Below, one piece after another: positions 8,387 through 15,993 of a stretch of DNA of 64,000 nucleotides. The notes below the pieces were generated by a model. It did not search any database. It worked only from the letters and a program-made list of their open reading frames with translations, and was not told the DNA's origin. The DNA lies in contig CP102272.1 of assembly GCA_025149125.1 (NCBI GenBank), positions 2,542,001-2,606,000 of the forward strand. Direction: 5' to 3'. The DNA comes from [Clostridium] asparagiforme DSM 15981. Lineage in GTDB: Bacteria; Bacillota; Clostridia; Lachnospirales; Lachnospiraceae. How positions within the stretch are numbered: the stretch's first letter is position 1; each line of letters begins with the position of its first letter. The position numbers were made by a program, and so were the translations under genes.

Positions 8387-8436
8387 AAGAGCCCCCGGGG
8401 GGCGGCTTGACAGGACATACGAAAGGAATGGAAGGA

Positions 8437-9453
8437 ATGGAAGGAAACAAACAGGAGCCGATCATTCGGCTGGAGGGCCTGGGAAAACAATTTTCCACCG
8501 CAAACGGCACGGTAACCGCGCTGGAAGACATCAATTTGGAGATCATGGGCGGGGAGATCTTCGGAATCATCGGTCTCTCGGGAGCCGGAAAGAGCACGCT
8601 GGTGCGCTGTATCAACTATCTGGAGGTGCCCACCTCGGGAAAGGTGATTTTTCAGGACAAAAACCTGTCGGCCATGAGCGACAAGCAGAAGCGCCTGGCC
8701 AGACAGTCCATGGGTATGATTTTCCAGCAGTTCAACCTGCTGAGCCAGCGCAACGTGCTGCAGAACATCTGCTTCCCCATGGAGATCGCAGGTACCGGCC
8801 GGGCTGAGGCCAAAAAGCGGGCGGAGGAGCTGCTGGCCCTGGTAGGTCTGGAGGACCGGGCCAAGGCCTATCCGGCTCAGCTGTCGGGAGGCCAGAAGCA
8901 GAGAGTGGCCATCGCCAGGGCCATGGCCACCAACCCCAGAGTGCTGCTGTGCGACGAGGCTACCAGCGCGCTGGACCCCAACACCACCAAGTCTATTTTA
9001 CAGCTTCTCAAACGGATCAACCGGGAAATGGGCGTCACGGTGATTGTGATCACCCATGAGATGGCGGTGATCGAAGCCATCTGTGACAAGGTGGCGATCA
9101 TCGACCACAGCCATATCGCGGAGGTGGGGAAGGTTTCGGATATTTTCTCCGGCCCCAAGTCCGAGATCGGCCGGCAGCTGATTCTGGGCGAAGCCGGACA
9201 CCCGGCCGTAAACTTCGGAAATTCCGGCCAGATCCGAATCATTTTCGACGGCCGTGAGTCCTCGGAGCCCATCATCTCCAATATGGTGCTGGCCTGCAAG
9301 GTGCCGGTGAACATCATGCATGCGGACACCCGGGATATCGAGGGTAAGGCCATGGGCCAGATGCTGATCCAGCTTCCGGAGGACGAGGCGGACGCCAACC
9401 GGATCCGAAATTACTTAAAAACCACCAGGGTGACGTTTGAGGAGGTGCGATGA
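8437..9453 (+). CDS. metN: Methionine ABC transporter ATP-binding protein
   Basis: The ATPase of the MetNIQ importer. Walker A is GLSGAGKS, the signature is LSGGQKQR and Walker B is VLLCDEATSALD. The C-terminal region from about residue 255 is an NIL regulatory domain, which binds methionine and inhibits transport when the cell is replete. Two in-frame ATG codons (8428, 8437) and a TTG (8407) compete; I prefer 8437, nine bases after AAGGA. The stop is one base before the metI start, so translation is coupled. Expression is probably controlled by the leader attenuator upstream. Confidence 0.93.
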   Translation: MEGNKQEPIIRLEGLGKQFSTANGTVTALEDINLEIMGGEIFGIIGLSGAGKSTLVRCINYLEVPTSGKVIFQDKNLSAMSDKQKRLARQSMGMIFQQFNLLSQRNVLQNICFPMEIAGTGRAEAKKRAEELLALVGLEDRAKAYPAQLSGGQKQRVAIARAMATNPRVLLCDEATSALDPNTTKSILQLLKRINREMGVTVIVITHEMAVIEAICDKVAIIDHSHIAEVGKVSDIFSGPKSEIGRQLILGEAGHPAVNFGNSGQIRIIFDGRESSEPIISNMVLACKVPVNIMHADTRDIEGKAMGQMLIQLPEDEADANRIRNYLKTTRVTFEEVR

Positions 9454-9454
9454 C

Positions 9455-10120
9455 ATGCAGTTTGACGCGACGACAATCAATATGCTGAAGGAAGGGACCA
9501 TGCAGACCATTTACATGGTGTTCATGTCCTCCCTTATTTCTTATTTAATAGGGATTCCGTTGGGAATCGCCCTGATGGTGACGGACAAGGACGGAATCCG
9601 GCCGGTGCCGTTGTTCAACAAGGTGCTGGGCCTGGCCATCAACCTGCTGCGCTCCGTACCGTTTTTGATCCTGATGATTATGGTGATCCCCTTCACGCGC
9701 CTGGTGGTGGGCAAGATTATCGGCCCCAATGCGGCGGTGGTGCCGCTCATTATCGCGGCGGCTCCTTACATAGGGCGCATGGTGGAATCTTCTTTAAAGG
9801 AAGTGGATGCCGGGGTGGTGGAAGCGGCCCAGTCCATGGGGGCGTCCACCTGGCAGATCATTTGGAAGGTACTGCTGCCGGAAGCCAAGCCCTCTCTGCT
9901 GGTGGGAGCGGCCATTTCCATCACTACGATCCTGGGCTACTCGGCCATGGCGGGAGCCGTGGGAGCCGGAGGTCTGGGCGACATCGCCATCCGGTACGGC
10001 TATCACCGTTATCAGACGGACATGATGCTGGTGACCGTGGCGCTGCTGGTGATCATCGTGCAGCTGATCCAGGAAGCGTTTATGAGAACTTCCAGAAAGA
10101 GCGACAAGAGAATCCGCTGA
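9455..10120 (+). CDS. metI: Methionine ABC transporter permease
   Basis: An inner-membrane permease of 221 residues with about five membrane spans. The EAA loop (EVDAGVVEAAQSMGASTWQII) that docks on MetN is present near residue 125. The ATG at 9455 has GGAGGTG upstream inside the metN end; an upstream in-frame TTG at 9437 is less likely. It is the second gene of metN-metI-metQ. Confidence 0.93.
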   Translation: MQFDATTINMLKEGTMQTIYMVFMSSLISYLIGIPLGIALMVTDKDGIRPVPLFNKVLGLAINLLRSVPFLILMIMVIPFTRLVVGKIIGPNAAVVPLIIAAAPYIGRMVESSLKEVDAGVVEAAQSMGASTWQIIWKVLLPEAKPSLLVGAAISITTILGYSAMAGAVGAGGLGDIAIRYGYHRYQTDMMLVTVALLVIIVQLIQEAFMRTSRKSDKRIR

Positions 10121-10191
10121 GGGCGCAAAGCTCCGGCTGATGATAAAAATACCCCCCGAAAGGGGAATCAAAAAATGAGGAGGAAACAATT

Positions 10192-11112
10192 ATGAAGAAG
10201 AGAGCACTTGGAGCGGCACTGCTGGCGGCAGCGCTGGCGGCGGGAACACTGGCAGGCTGCGGAGGCGGCGCAAAGGAGACAACGGCGGCTTCCAGCACAA
10301 CGAGCGCTGCTGAGACCACCGCTGCGGAGGCAAATGCAGAGGAGACTACCGCCGAGGCGGCTGCGGAGACAACGGCGGCTGAGTTAAAGCCCATCGTGGT
10401 GGGCGCCAGCCCGGCTCCTCACGCCGAGATTCTGGAGGCGGCCAAGACGGTGATGGCAGCCAAGGGATATGATCTGCAGATTCAGGAGTACACCGACTAT
10501 GTAATTCCCAACCAGGCGCTGGATGGCGGCGATCTGGATGCCAACTATTTCCAGCACAAGCCTTATCTGGATTCCTTTAACGAGCAGAACGGGACCAAGC
10601 TGGTGAGCGCAGGCGTGATCCACTATGAGCCCTTCGGCATTTACGCCGGTAAGACCACGGACCTGTCCGCGCTGCCGGACAAGGCGACCGTGCTGGTACC
10701 CAACGACGTGACCAACGAGGCCAGAGCGCTGCTGCTTCTGGAGGCTCAGGGACTGTTAAAGCTGAAGGAGGGCGCAGGCCTGGAAGCCACCCGCAATGAG
10801 ATTGTGGAGAATCCCAAGAACCTGGACATCGTGGAGCTGGAGGCGGCGCAGATTCCGCGTTCTCTGGCGGACTGTGACATCGCGGTTATCAATGGAAACT
10901 ATGCCATTGAGTCCGGCCTGAAGGTTGCCGACGCTCTGGCTACCGAGAGCAGCGATTCCCTGGCAGCTACCACCTACGGAAATGTGGTGGCCGTGCGCGA
11001 GGGCGACGAGAACCGGGAGGATATCAAGGCGTTGATCGAGGCCCTGACCAGCCCGGAGGTGAAGGCGTTCATGGAGAATAAATACGAGGGAGCCGTTGTT
11101 CCCATGTTCTAA
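10192..11112 (+). CDS. metQ: Methionine-binding lipoprotein (NlpA family)
   Basis: The substrate-binding lipoprotein of the MetNIQ importer, anchored on the outer face of the membrane. A signal peptide with the lipobox LAGC puts the lipidated cysteine at residue 23. A low-complexity Thr/Ala/Glu linker follows to about residue 63. The NlpA domain begins at KPIVVGASPAPHAEIL and contains YTDYVIPNQALDGGDLDANYFQHKPYL, here given in two parts: YTDYVIPNQAL and DLDANYFQHKPYL. These are typical of D/L-methionine-binding MetQ. The 71-base gap from metI holds a CCCC-GAAA-GGGG hairpin and an AGGAGG ribosome-binding site. Confidence 0.93.
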   Translation: MKKRALGAALLAAALAAGTLAGCGGGAKETTAASSTTSAAETTAAEANAEETTAEAAAETTAAELKPIVVGASPAPHAEILEAAKTVMAAKGYDLQIQEYTDYVIPNQALDGGDLDANYFQHKPYLDSFNEQNGTKLVSAGVIHYEPFGIYAGKTTDLSALPDKATVLVPNDVTNEARALLLLEAQGLLKLKEGAGLEATRNEIVENPKNLDIVELEAAQIPRSLADCDIAVINGNYAIESGLKVADALATESSDSLAATTYGNVVAVREGDENREDIKALIEALTSPEVKAFMENKYEGAVVPMF

Positions 11113-11195
11113 AGCGGCGGGCGCATGTTTGGACGCTTCGCAGAATTGACAGTAATCATTTTGGAAAATGCAATTCGTCGGGAAATTCCGGCGGA

Positions 11196-11224
11196 TTGTA
11201 TTTTTTTGTCAGATATGTTATACT
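11196..11224 (+). promoter_or_regulatory. Sigma-A-type promoter for the DUF4190/DUF975 pair
   Basis: TTGTAT and TATACT with a 17-base spacer. It would give a leader of about 180 bases before the repeat-protein gene. Confidence 0.6.
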
Positions 11225-11407
11225 GTGAGCACTTGGCGAGAAGATGCTTCGCCTGGTTGGAACATATGCGGCTGGCTCAAAACACCTCTGAGTGCGCAGG
11301 GCGGCGCGGATTTTCTGTAGCCGGATTTCGGAGTCAGCGTATCCGGCGGACGGCGTGTTGGAGAAAGCGGGGATTTCGGTCCCTGTAAGCGAAAGGAGAA
11401 AGTTCAG
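11225..11407 (+). other. Structured 5' leader of the repeat-protein operon
   Basis: The leader can fold GCACT (11229-11233) with AGTGC (11291-11295) around an inner hairpin GGCGAG-AAGATG-CTTCGCC. A second hairpin pairs CCGGAT with ATCCGG (about 11321-11346). It does not match a riboswitch class I can name, and no T-tract terminator is present. Confidence 0.3.
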
Positions 11408-12946
11408 ATGGATTATGACAACGATAAACTGAACGGCGGCCAGGAGATATCCGGAGGGAGCCCTCTTGACGGCGGCCAGGCGGATGCGCCTGCCACGTCT
11501 TTAGAGGAGACCGGGATACCGCCGGTTGTGACCGATATTCCGCCGGTTCTGGAGACATACAGTTTGGATCAGGGCGAGACGTCCGGGGACGGGGAAGCTT
11601 CTGCGGATGGGAAAGAAGCGGACGGAGAGAGCGCTGCGGAGCCGGAGAAGGCCGAAGCGCCGGGGCGTGCTGTGGAGTCTGCGCCCTGTGAGGGCGGTTC
11701 TGCGGGCCGGGATGGGGTTTATGGCGGGGAAGCGAAGAATCCCCAGTCTGAATCTGTAAAAGGCAGAGAGGGCGCTATGACGGGCGCTCAGTCCGGGGAC
11801 TTTGGTCCGGGGGCGCAGTCTGGACCATTTGACGCTCAGTCCGGCAGACAGGGCGCAGAAAGTCAGGGCGCTGCGGGCGGACAGACCGGCGGCTATGCCG
11901 GATACGGACAGGGAGCTGCGGGTGGACAGCCCGGAGCCTATGGAACGGGAGCCCGTCCCGGCCAGCCGGGCGGTTATGGCCAGGGGATGCGGCCTGACCA
12001 GCCTGGAGCCTATGGCCAGGGAGTACAGTCCGGTCAACCCGGGGGCCAGCCGGTGCGTCCCGGCCAGCCTGGAGCCTATGGTCAGGGCGTACAGCCGGGT
12101 CAGCCGGGGATGCGTCCTGGGCAGCCCGGGGCTTACGGCCAGGGGGGGCAGCCGGGTCAGCCGATGCGTCCCGGCCAGCCTGGAGCCTATGGCCAGGGCA
12201 TACAGCCGGGTCAGCCCGGAGCCCAACCCGGCCGGCCCGGAGCCTACGGCCAGGGCGTACAGCCGGGTCAGCCCGGCCCCCAACCCGGCCGGCCCGGAGC
12301 CTACGGCCAGGGCGTACAGCCGGGTCAGCCCGGCCCCCAGCCCGGCCGGCCCGGAGCCTACGGCCAAGGCGCCCAGCCGGGTCAGCCCGGCCCCCAGCCC
12401 GGCCGGCCCGGAGCCTACGGCCAGGGAGCGCAGCCGGGTCAGCCCGGACCCCAGCCCGGCCAGCCCGGAGCCTACGGCCAGGGCGTACAGCCGGGCCAGC
12501 CCGGACCCCAACCCGGCCAGCCCGGCTACAACCAGCAGGGGTATAACCAGCCCGGTTACAACCAGCAGGGCTACAACCAACAAGGCTACAATCCCAACCG
12601 TTACCAACCCTCCACCGGCGCTCCCCAACAGGGCTATAACCAGGGGACGCAGTATCAGATGCAGTACCAGACGGAGATCAAAGCCGCGCCCAACGGCATG
12701 GCCACCGCCTCCCTGGTGATGGGTATCCTGTCCCTGGTCTGCTGCTGGTGCGGATATGTGGGAATCGCCTTCGGCTCCCTTGGCATCATTTTCGCCCTGC
12801 TGTCCAAGCGGGATGAACCCATGAGCGGCCAGGCGAAAACCGGCCTGACGCTGTCCATCATCGGCCTGGTTCTGGCGGTAATCGCCATTGTCCTGTTCCT
12901 GCTCATGGACGCCTCCTCCCTTATGTCGGAGGTGATCGGATCATGA
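11408..12946 (+). CDS. Pro/Gly/Gln-repeat protein with C-terminal DUF4190 membrane domain
   Basis: A 512-residue protein in three parts. Residues 1 to about 150 are acidic and disordered. Residues about 150-400 are low-complexity repeats of the type [19 protein letters not shown], then a Tyr/Asn/Gln tail ([14 protein letters not shown]). From about 425 to the end is a DUF4190 domain with two hydrophobic spans ([20 protein letters not shown] and [19 protein letters not shown]). There is no signal peptide, so the repeat arm is probably cytoplasmic with the C-terminus in the membrane, though topology is not certain. It overlaps the DUF975 gene by 4 bases (ATGA). Function unknown. Confidence 0.85.
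   Translation: MDYDNDKLNGGQEISGGSPLDGGQADAPATSLEETGIPPVVTDIPPVLETYSLDQGETSGDGEASADGKEADGESAAEPEKAEAPGRAVESAPCEGGSAGRDGVYGGEAKNPQSESVKGREGAMTGAQSGDFGPGAQSGPFDAQSGRQGAESQGAAGGQTGGYAGYGQGAAGGQPGAYGTGARPGQPGGYGQGMRPDQPGAYGQGVQSGQPGGQPVRPGQPGAYGQGVQPGQPGMRPGQPGAYGQGGQPGQPMRPGQPGAYGQGIQPGQPGAQPGRPGAYGQGVQPGQPGPQPGRPGAYGQGVQPGQPGPQPGRPGAYGQGAQPGQPGPQPGRPGAYGQGAQPGQPGPQPGQPGAYGQGVQPGQPGPQPGQPGYNQQGYNQPGYNQQGYNQQGYNPNRYQPSTGAPQQGYNQGTQYQMQYQTEIKAAPNGMATASLVMGILSLVCCWCGYVGIAFGSLGIIFALLSKRDEPMSGQAKTGLTLSIIGLVLAVIAIVLFLLMDASSLMSEVIGS
12182..12523 (+). repeat. Six consecutive 57-bp coding tandem repeats
   Basis: Units begin with GGAGCCTAYGGCCARGG at 12182, 12239, 12296, 12353, 12410 and 12467, exactly 57 bp apart and nearly identical. 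Each codes for 19 residues of the Gly-Ala-Tyr-Gly-Gln repeat. More diverged, irregular units lie upstream from about 11890. Because the unit length is a multiple of three, gain or loss would keep the frame. Confidence 0.9.
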
Positions 12947-13773
12947 AAAAAGCAGCTGAATACCGCGCGCAGGCCAGGAAATATCTGTTCGGCAGGTATG
13001 GCAACATCGTGCTGGCCAGACTGTTGGGATTTTTGATGATATTTGTGACCGCCATTGTAATGGTGGTCATGGCGACCTATACTCTGACCTATATCATGGC
13101 GGCGTCCGTCAGCCGTTTCGGAGGGGGAATTCCCTTCGGCGTGGTGCTGATGTCCATTATTATTGCGCTGTTGATGGTGATTATGATGGTCACGGAGGTC
13201 CTGCTGCAGGGCGGCACTCTGAAGATGGCATACAAGGCCTTTCGCGGGCAGGACATCCGGCTGGGGGATATGTTTTACGGCTTTAAGGGAAAGACGCCCT
13301 GGCATATTTTGGGAATCAGCTTTGTGATCGGCCTGATTCAGGTGATTTTTATGATTCCCTATTTCGTGTGCTACATGCGGGTGAACCTGGAGTTGGACAC
13401 GACCGCAACCGGGATCGCGCTGGTGGTGCTGTCCTGGCTGCTGTTTATAGCCGCCGCCATTGTTCTCTCCCTGTTTTGGGGCCTGGCGCTCTATGTGATG
13501 ATCGACTGCCCGGACCTGGGAACCTTTGCCTGCCTGAAGGCCAGCGCAAAGCTGACAAAGAGGCGCAGGTGGAAGCTGTTCTGTTTCCATTTGAGCTTTA
13601 TCGGCTGGCACATTCTGGGGCAGCTTTCCTTTGGAATCGGAACGCTGTGGATCATGCCCTATATCGAGTGCTCGACCTTCGGATTTTATCAGGATTTAAA
13701 AGCGGAGAAGGAGCGGCTTGGGATCAAATGGCGCCCCGATCCGGCCGGGAAAAATCCAGCCGGCGCTTCTTAA
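12943..13773 (+). CDS. DUF975 family integral membrane protein
   Basis: A 276-residue membrane protein beginning [20 protein letters not shown], the usual DUF975 N-terminus, with about five to six hydrophobic segments. The family motif region ([21 protein letters not shown]) is given here as [11 protein letters not shown] followed by [14 protein letters not shown]. Members are common in Firmicutes and their function is unknown. It overlaps the preceding DUF4190 gene by four bases, so the two are translationally coupled and probably act together in the membrane. Confidence 0.85.
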   Translation: MKKAAEYRAQARKYLFGRYGNIVLARLLGFLMIFVTAIVMVVMATYTLTYIMAASVSRFGGGIPFGVVLMSIIIALLMVIMMVTEVLLQGGTLKMAYKAFRGQDIRLGDMFYGFKGKTPWHILGISFVIGLIQVIFMIPYFVCYMRVNLELDTTATGIALVVLSWLLFIAAAIVLSLFWGLALYVMIDCPDLGTFACLKASAKLTKRRRWKLFCFHLSFIGWHILGQLSFGIGTLWIMPYIECSTFGFYQDLKAEKERLGIKWRPDPAGKNPAGAS

Positions 13774-13826
13774 TCGCCGCCCGCCCTCATATAGTACAGT
13801 GAGGAAGTATTTGAGGGCGTGAGCGA

Positions 13827-14087
13827 ATGCGAATCAGCGAGCTGAAACAGAAGGAAGTTATCAATGTAAAGGACTGTAAACGTCTCGGGTTTGTGGGGGA
13901 CGTGGATTTTGACATGAAAACCGGCTGCATGCTGGCGATTATTGTCCCGGGACCGGGCTGCATCTGCGGCTTTCTGGGGCGGGAAAAAGAATATATCATC
14001 CCCTTCTGCGATATCTGTCAGGTAGGGGATGATATTATATTGGTGGATGTAAAACCAAAGGAGGTGTCCGAGGCGGTCAAATGCTGA
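13827..14087 (+). CDS. YlmC/YmxH family PRC-barrel sporulation protein
   Basis: An 86-residue single-domain protein: MRISELKQKEVINV, then DCKRLGFVGDVDFD, the usual YlmC/YmxH PRC-barrel pattern. Members are sporulation-associated in Bacillus and Clostridia, but the molecular task is unknown. Unusual for the family, it carries the cluster GPGCICGFLGREKEY and CDICQ, giving five cysteines. The start follows GAGGG. A CATATAGT sequence upstream resembles a sigma-E -10 box, but I see no matching -35. Confidence 0.8.
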   Translation: MRISELKQKEVINVKDCKRLGFVGDVDFDMKTGCMLAIIVPGPGCICGFLGREKEYIIPFCDICQVGDDIILVDVKPKEVSEAVKC

Positions 14088-14195
14088 GGAGACTAATGCA
14101 ATCTTAATGCGGCAGATTTGAATCCCTATGGAATCTTTAACAGCTCAGGACTATGATGGAGTTATAAAAGAAAGGATCAAAAGGAGGTCTGCCAT

Positions 14196-14297
14196 ATGAA
14201 GCGCAAGGTTGTCATCCATGGAGTTGAGGAGTTTCTCATCATGTGCCTTATGGCCGTGGCGGCAGTTGGAATCCGCTATGCCATATGGCTGGTATAA
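14196..14297 (+). CDS. Small single-span membrane peptide (33 aa), unknown function
   Basis: A short frame with a very strong ribosome-binding site (AAAAGGAGGT six bases before ATG). The peptide begins MKRKVVIHGVEEF and continues with one hydrophobic span of about 18 residues (LIMCLMAVAAVGIRYAIWLV), giving a basic N-terminus and a membrane helix reaching the end. It ends two bases before the stop of the convergent polY gene. I recognise no family. It may belong with the upstream sporulation gene, since small membrane peptides are common in sporulation regulons; this is inference. Confidence 0.6.
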   Translation: MKRKVVIHGVEEFLIMCLMAVAAVGIRYAIWLV

Positions 14298-14298
14298 A

Positions 14299-15540
14299 TC
14301 AGAAAGAGGAGCGGTCCGGAGGCCTTCCGATGGAAAGGGAGGGAGGCTTTTCGGGCCGCTCGTTCAAAAAACATCCTCGGGTTACGGCCTGGGAGCCATA
14401 GGCGGCGCGGATCTGGTCAAGGGCCAGTTCCAGCCGCCTTAGTTTTTCCTCGCGCCCCGGCGGGAACAGGGTGAGCTGGCTGTATTCCTCCCGCACCACC
14501 CGGCTGGTGTGAACGCCTAGCTTCCGCAGCGGTGTCTTGTCCCAGGCGCGCATCAGAAGGCGGCAGGCGGCCTGGTAGATGGGCTCCGTTAAGTCGGTGG
14601 GGCGGGCCAGCGTTTCCTGGCAGGAACAGCGGCTGAAATTGCAATCCACCAGGGACAGGCTGACACAGGAAATTTTCGCCTGGTCGGCACGAATCCGGGC
14701 GCTGACCGTCTCGCTCAAAAAGAGCAGGAACTGGCGGGCCTGTTCGGGGCTGCCCACGTCCAGGGGCATGGTCATGCTGTTGCCAAAGCCCTTGTTCCGG
14801 TCCAGGGGAATCAGATAGGGGGAGGTGTCAAAGCCGTTGGCGTACTCCCACAGGACACGGCCCTGATTTTTCAAATGGGCGGTTAAAAGCGCCCGGTCGG
14901 TCCGGGCCAGCTCCCCGATGGTGCGGATGCCCAGATTTTGCAGTTTGCGTCTGGCGGCCGGACCGGCGAAGAACAGGGCGGAGACGGGCAGAGGCCACAT
15001 TTTCAGGGGGATTTCCTCGGGGAACAGGGTGTGGCAGCGGTCCGGTTTGCGGAAGTCGGAGGCCATTTTCGCCAGCAGTTTGTTGGAGGAGATGCCGATG
15101 TTGACGGTGAAGCCCAGCTCCTCCCGCACCCGGCTGCGTATGGTTTCCGCGGCGGTCAGAGGAGAACCGAACAGGCGGACGCTCCGGCTCATGTCGATAA
15201 ATGCCTCGTCGATGCTGTACTGGAACACATCCGGGGAGAACTGGGAGAGCAGCTCCATGAGCGCCTGGCTGCACTGGGCGTAGAGCCCGTAGTCCGGGGG
15301 CAGGATCAGCAGGCCCGGAGCGCGTCTGCGGGCTACGATCAGGGGTTCCCCGGTGCGAATCCCCAGGGCCTTGGCGGGCAGACTCCCCGCCAGCACGATG
15401 CCGTGCCGGGAGCTCTCGTCCCCGCCGATCACGGAGGGAATCCGGCGGATATCCGGCGGATTCCCGTCCACCAGGCGTTTGGCCGCAGTCCAGCTTAAAT
15501 AGGCGCTGTTCACATCGATGTGGAAATAGACGGCGCTCAT
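14299..15540 (-). CDS. Y-family translesion DNA polymerase
   Basis: An error-prone polymerase of the DinB/UmuC superfamily, 413 residues, acting on damaged templates. The start MSAVYFHIDVNSAYLSW has the metal-binding Asp, and YSIDEAFIDMS near residue 100 has the catalytic Asp-Glu pair. Helix-hairpin-helix (LQNLGIRTIGELA) and little-finger regions follow. The frame is open to 15627, but the ATG at 15540 overlaps the yolD stop (ATGA) and fits the family start. The yolD-polymerase pair resembles Bacillus UvrX/YqjW loci. A LexA-type box lies in the operon promoter. Confidence 0.92.
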   Translation of the reverse strand: MSAVYFHIDVNSAYLSWTAAKRLVDGNPPDIRRIPSVIGGDESSRHGIVLAGSLPAKALGIRTGEPLIVARRRAPGLLILPPDYGLYAQCSQALMELLSQFSPDVFQYSIDEAFIDMSRSVRLFGSPLTAAETIRSRVREELGFTVNIGISSNKLLAKMASDFRKPDRCHTLFPEEIPLKMWPLPVSALFFAGPAARRKLQNLGIRTIGELARTDRALLTAHLKNQGRVLWEYANGFDTSPYLIPLDRNKGFGNSMTMPLDVGSPEQARQFLLFLSETVSARIRADQAKISCVSLSLVDCNFSRCSCQETLARPTDLTEPIYQAACRLLMRAWDKTPLRKLGVHTSRVVREEYSQLTLFPPGREEKLRRLELALDQIRAAYGSQAVTRGCFLNERPEKPPSLSIGRPPDRSSF

Positions 15541-15812
15541 AGGAGGCGGTACAGGCACCAGCGATGCCGGGAAATGTGGTAGCGCAGCTCGGCGAGACGG
15601 CTTTGCTCCTGGGAGCCGATGCGGCAAATGTAGGAGATCATGGGCTGGCCTGCGGGCTTGATTTCCTTGTCCGAGAGAATCTGCAGGATGGAAAATACCT
15701 GCAGGGCGTGATCTTCCTCCAGGCGGAGCCGGTAAGGCCGCAGTCTGCCGTCCGCCCCGCAGGAGGAAATCACATCCACCGGCATGTTGAGAATGGGATC
15801 AGATTGTTCCAT
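15537..15812 (-). CDS. YolD-like family protein
   Basis: A 91-residue protein of the YolD-like family, usually encoded just ahead of a Y-family polymerase and thought to act as a UmuD-like partner. Its C-terminal half (ELRYHISRHRWCLYRLL) is the most family-like part. The start is preceded by AAAGGAGG with a ten-base gap. It is the first gene of the SOS-controlled pair and its stop overlaps the polymerase start by four bases. Confidence 0.8.
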   Translation of the reverse strand: MEQSDPILNMPVDVISSCGADGRLRPYRLRLEEDHALQVFSILQILSDKEIKPAGQPMISYICRIGSQEQSRLAELRYHISRHRWCLYRLL

Positions 15813-15851
15813 AAGGGCTGATCCTCCTTTCCTGTGTGATTGTTTAAATTC

Positions 15852-15880
15852 ATTGTACAGAACATGTGTTCGAAAAACAA
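15852..15880 (-). promoter_or_regulatory. Sigma-A promoter of yolD-polY
   Basis: On the minus strand TTGTTT and TACAAT are separated by 17 bases. The LexA-type box lies inside the spacer. Confidence 0.7.
15859..15872. promoter_or_regulatory. LexA (SOS) operator
   Basis: AGAACATGTGTTCG contains the perfect palindrome GAAC-ATGT-GTTC, matching the Gram-positive LexA/DinR consensus CGAACN4GTTCG except at the first base. Lying between the -35 and -10 of the yolD-polY promoter, it predicts repression by LexA and induction by DNA damage. Confidence 0.8.
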
Positions 15881-15993
15881 GAGGGAAAAATTGGCAAGTA
15901 TTAATAAGTATTAAATAAAAAACAAGAAAATTTCTTTATTATTTTCCTGAATTACGATATGATAGTGGGGAGGCTAATTGGAAGGAGACAAGA

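Noticed and set aside
8132..8436. SAM (S-box) riboswitch or T-box ahead of metN
   Set aside because: No S-box core or T-box GGTGG-type sequence is present; the leader peptide with alternative hairpins explains the region better.
12182..12523. CRISPR-like array
   Set aside because: The 57-bp units are contiguous, have no unique spacers and are in frame within a coding sequence; no cas gene is nearby.
11501..12628. A 375-codon open frame antisense to the repeat-protein gene
   Set aside because: It is a by-product of the GC-rich 57-bp repeats. It has no ribosome-binding site and no recognisable fold, and the plus-strand frame has a promoter, a ribosome-binding site and a DUF4190 domain.
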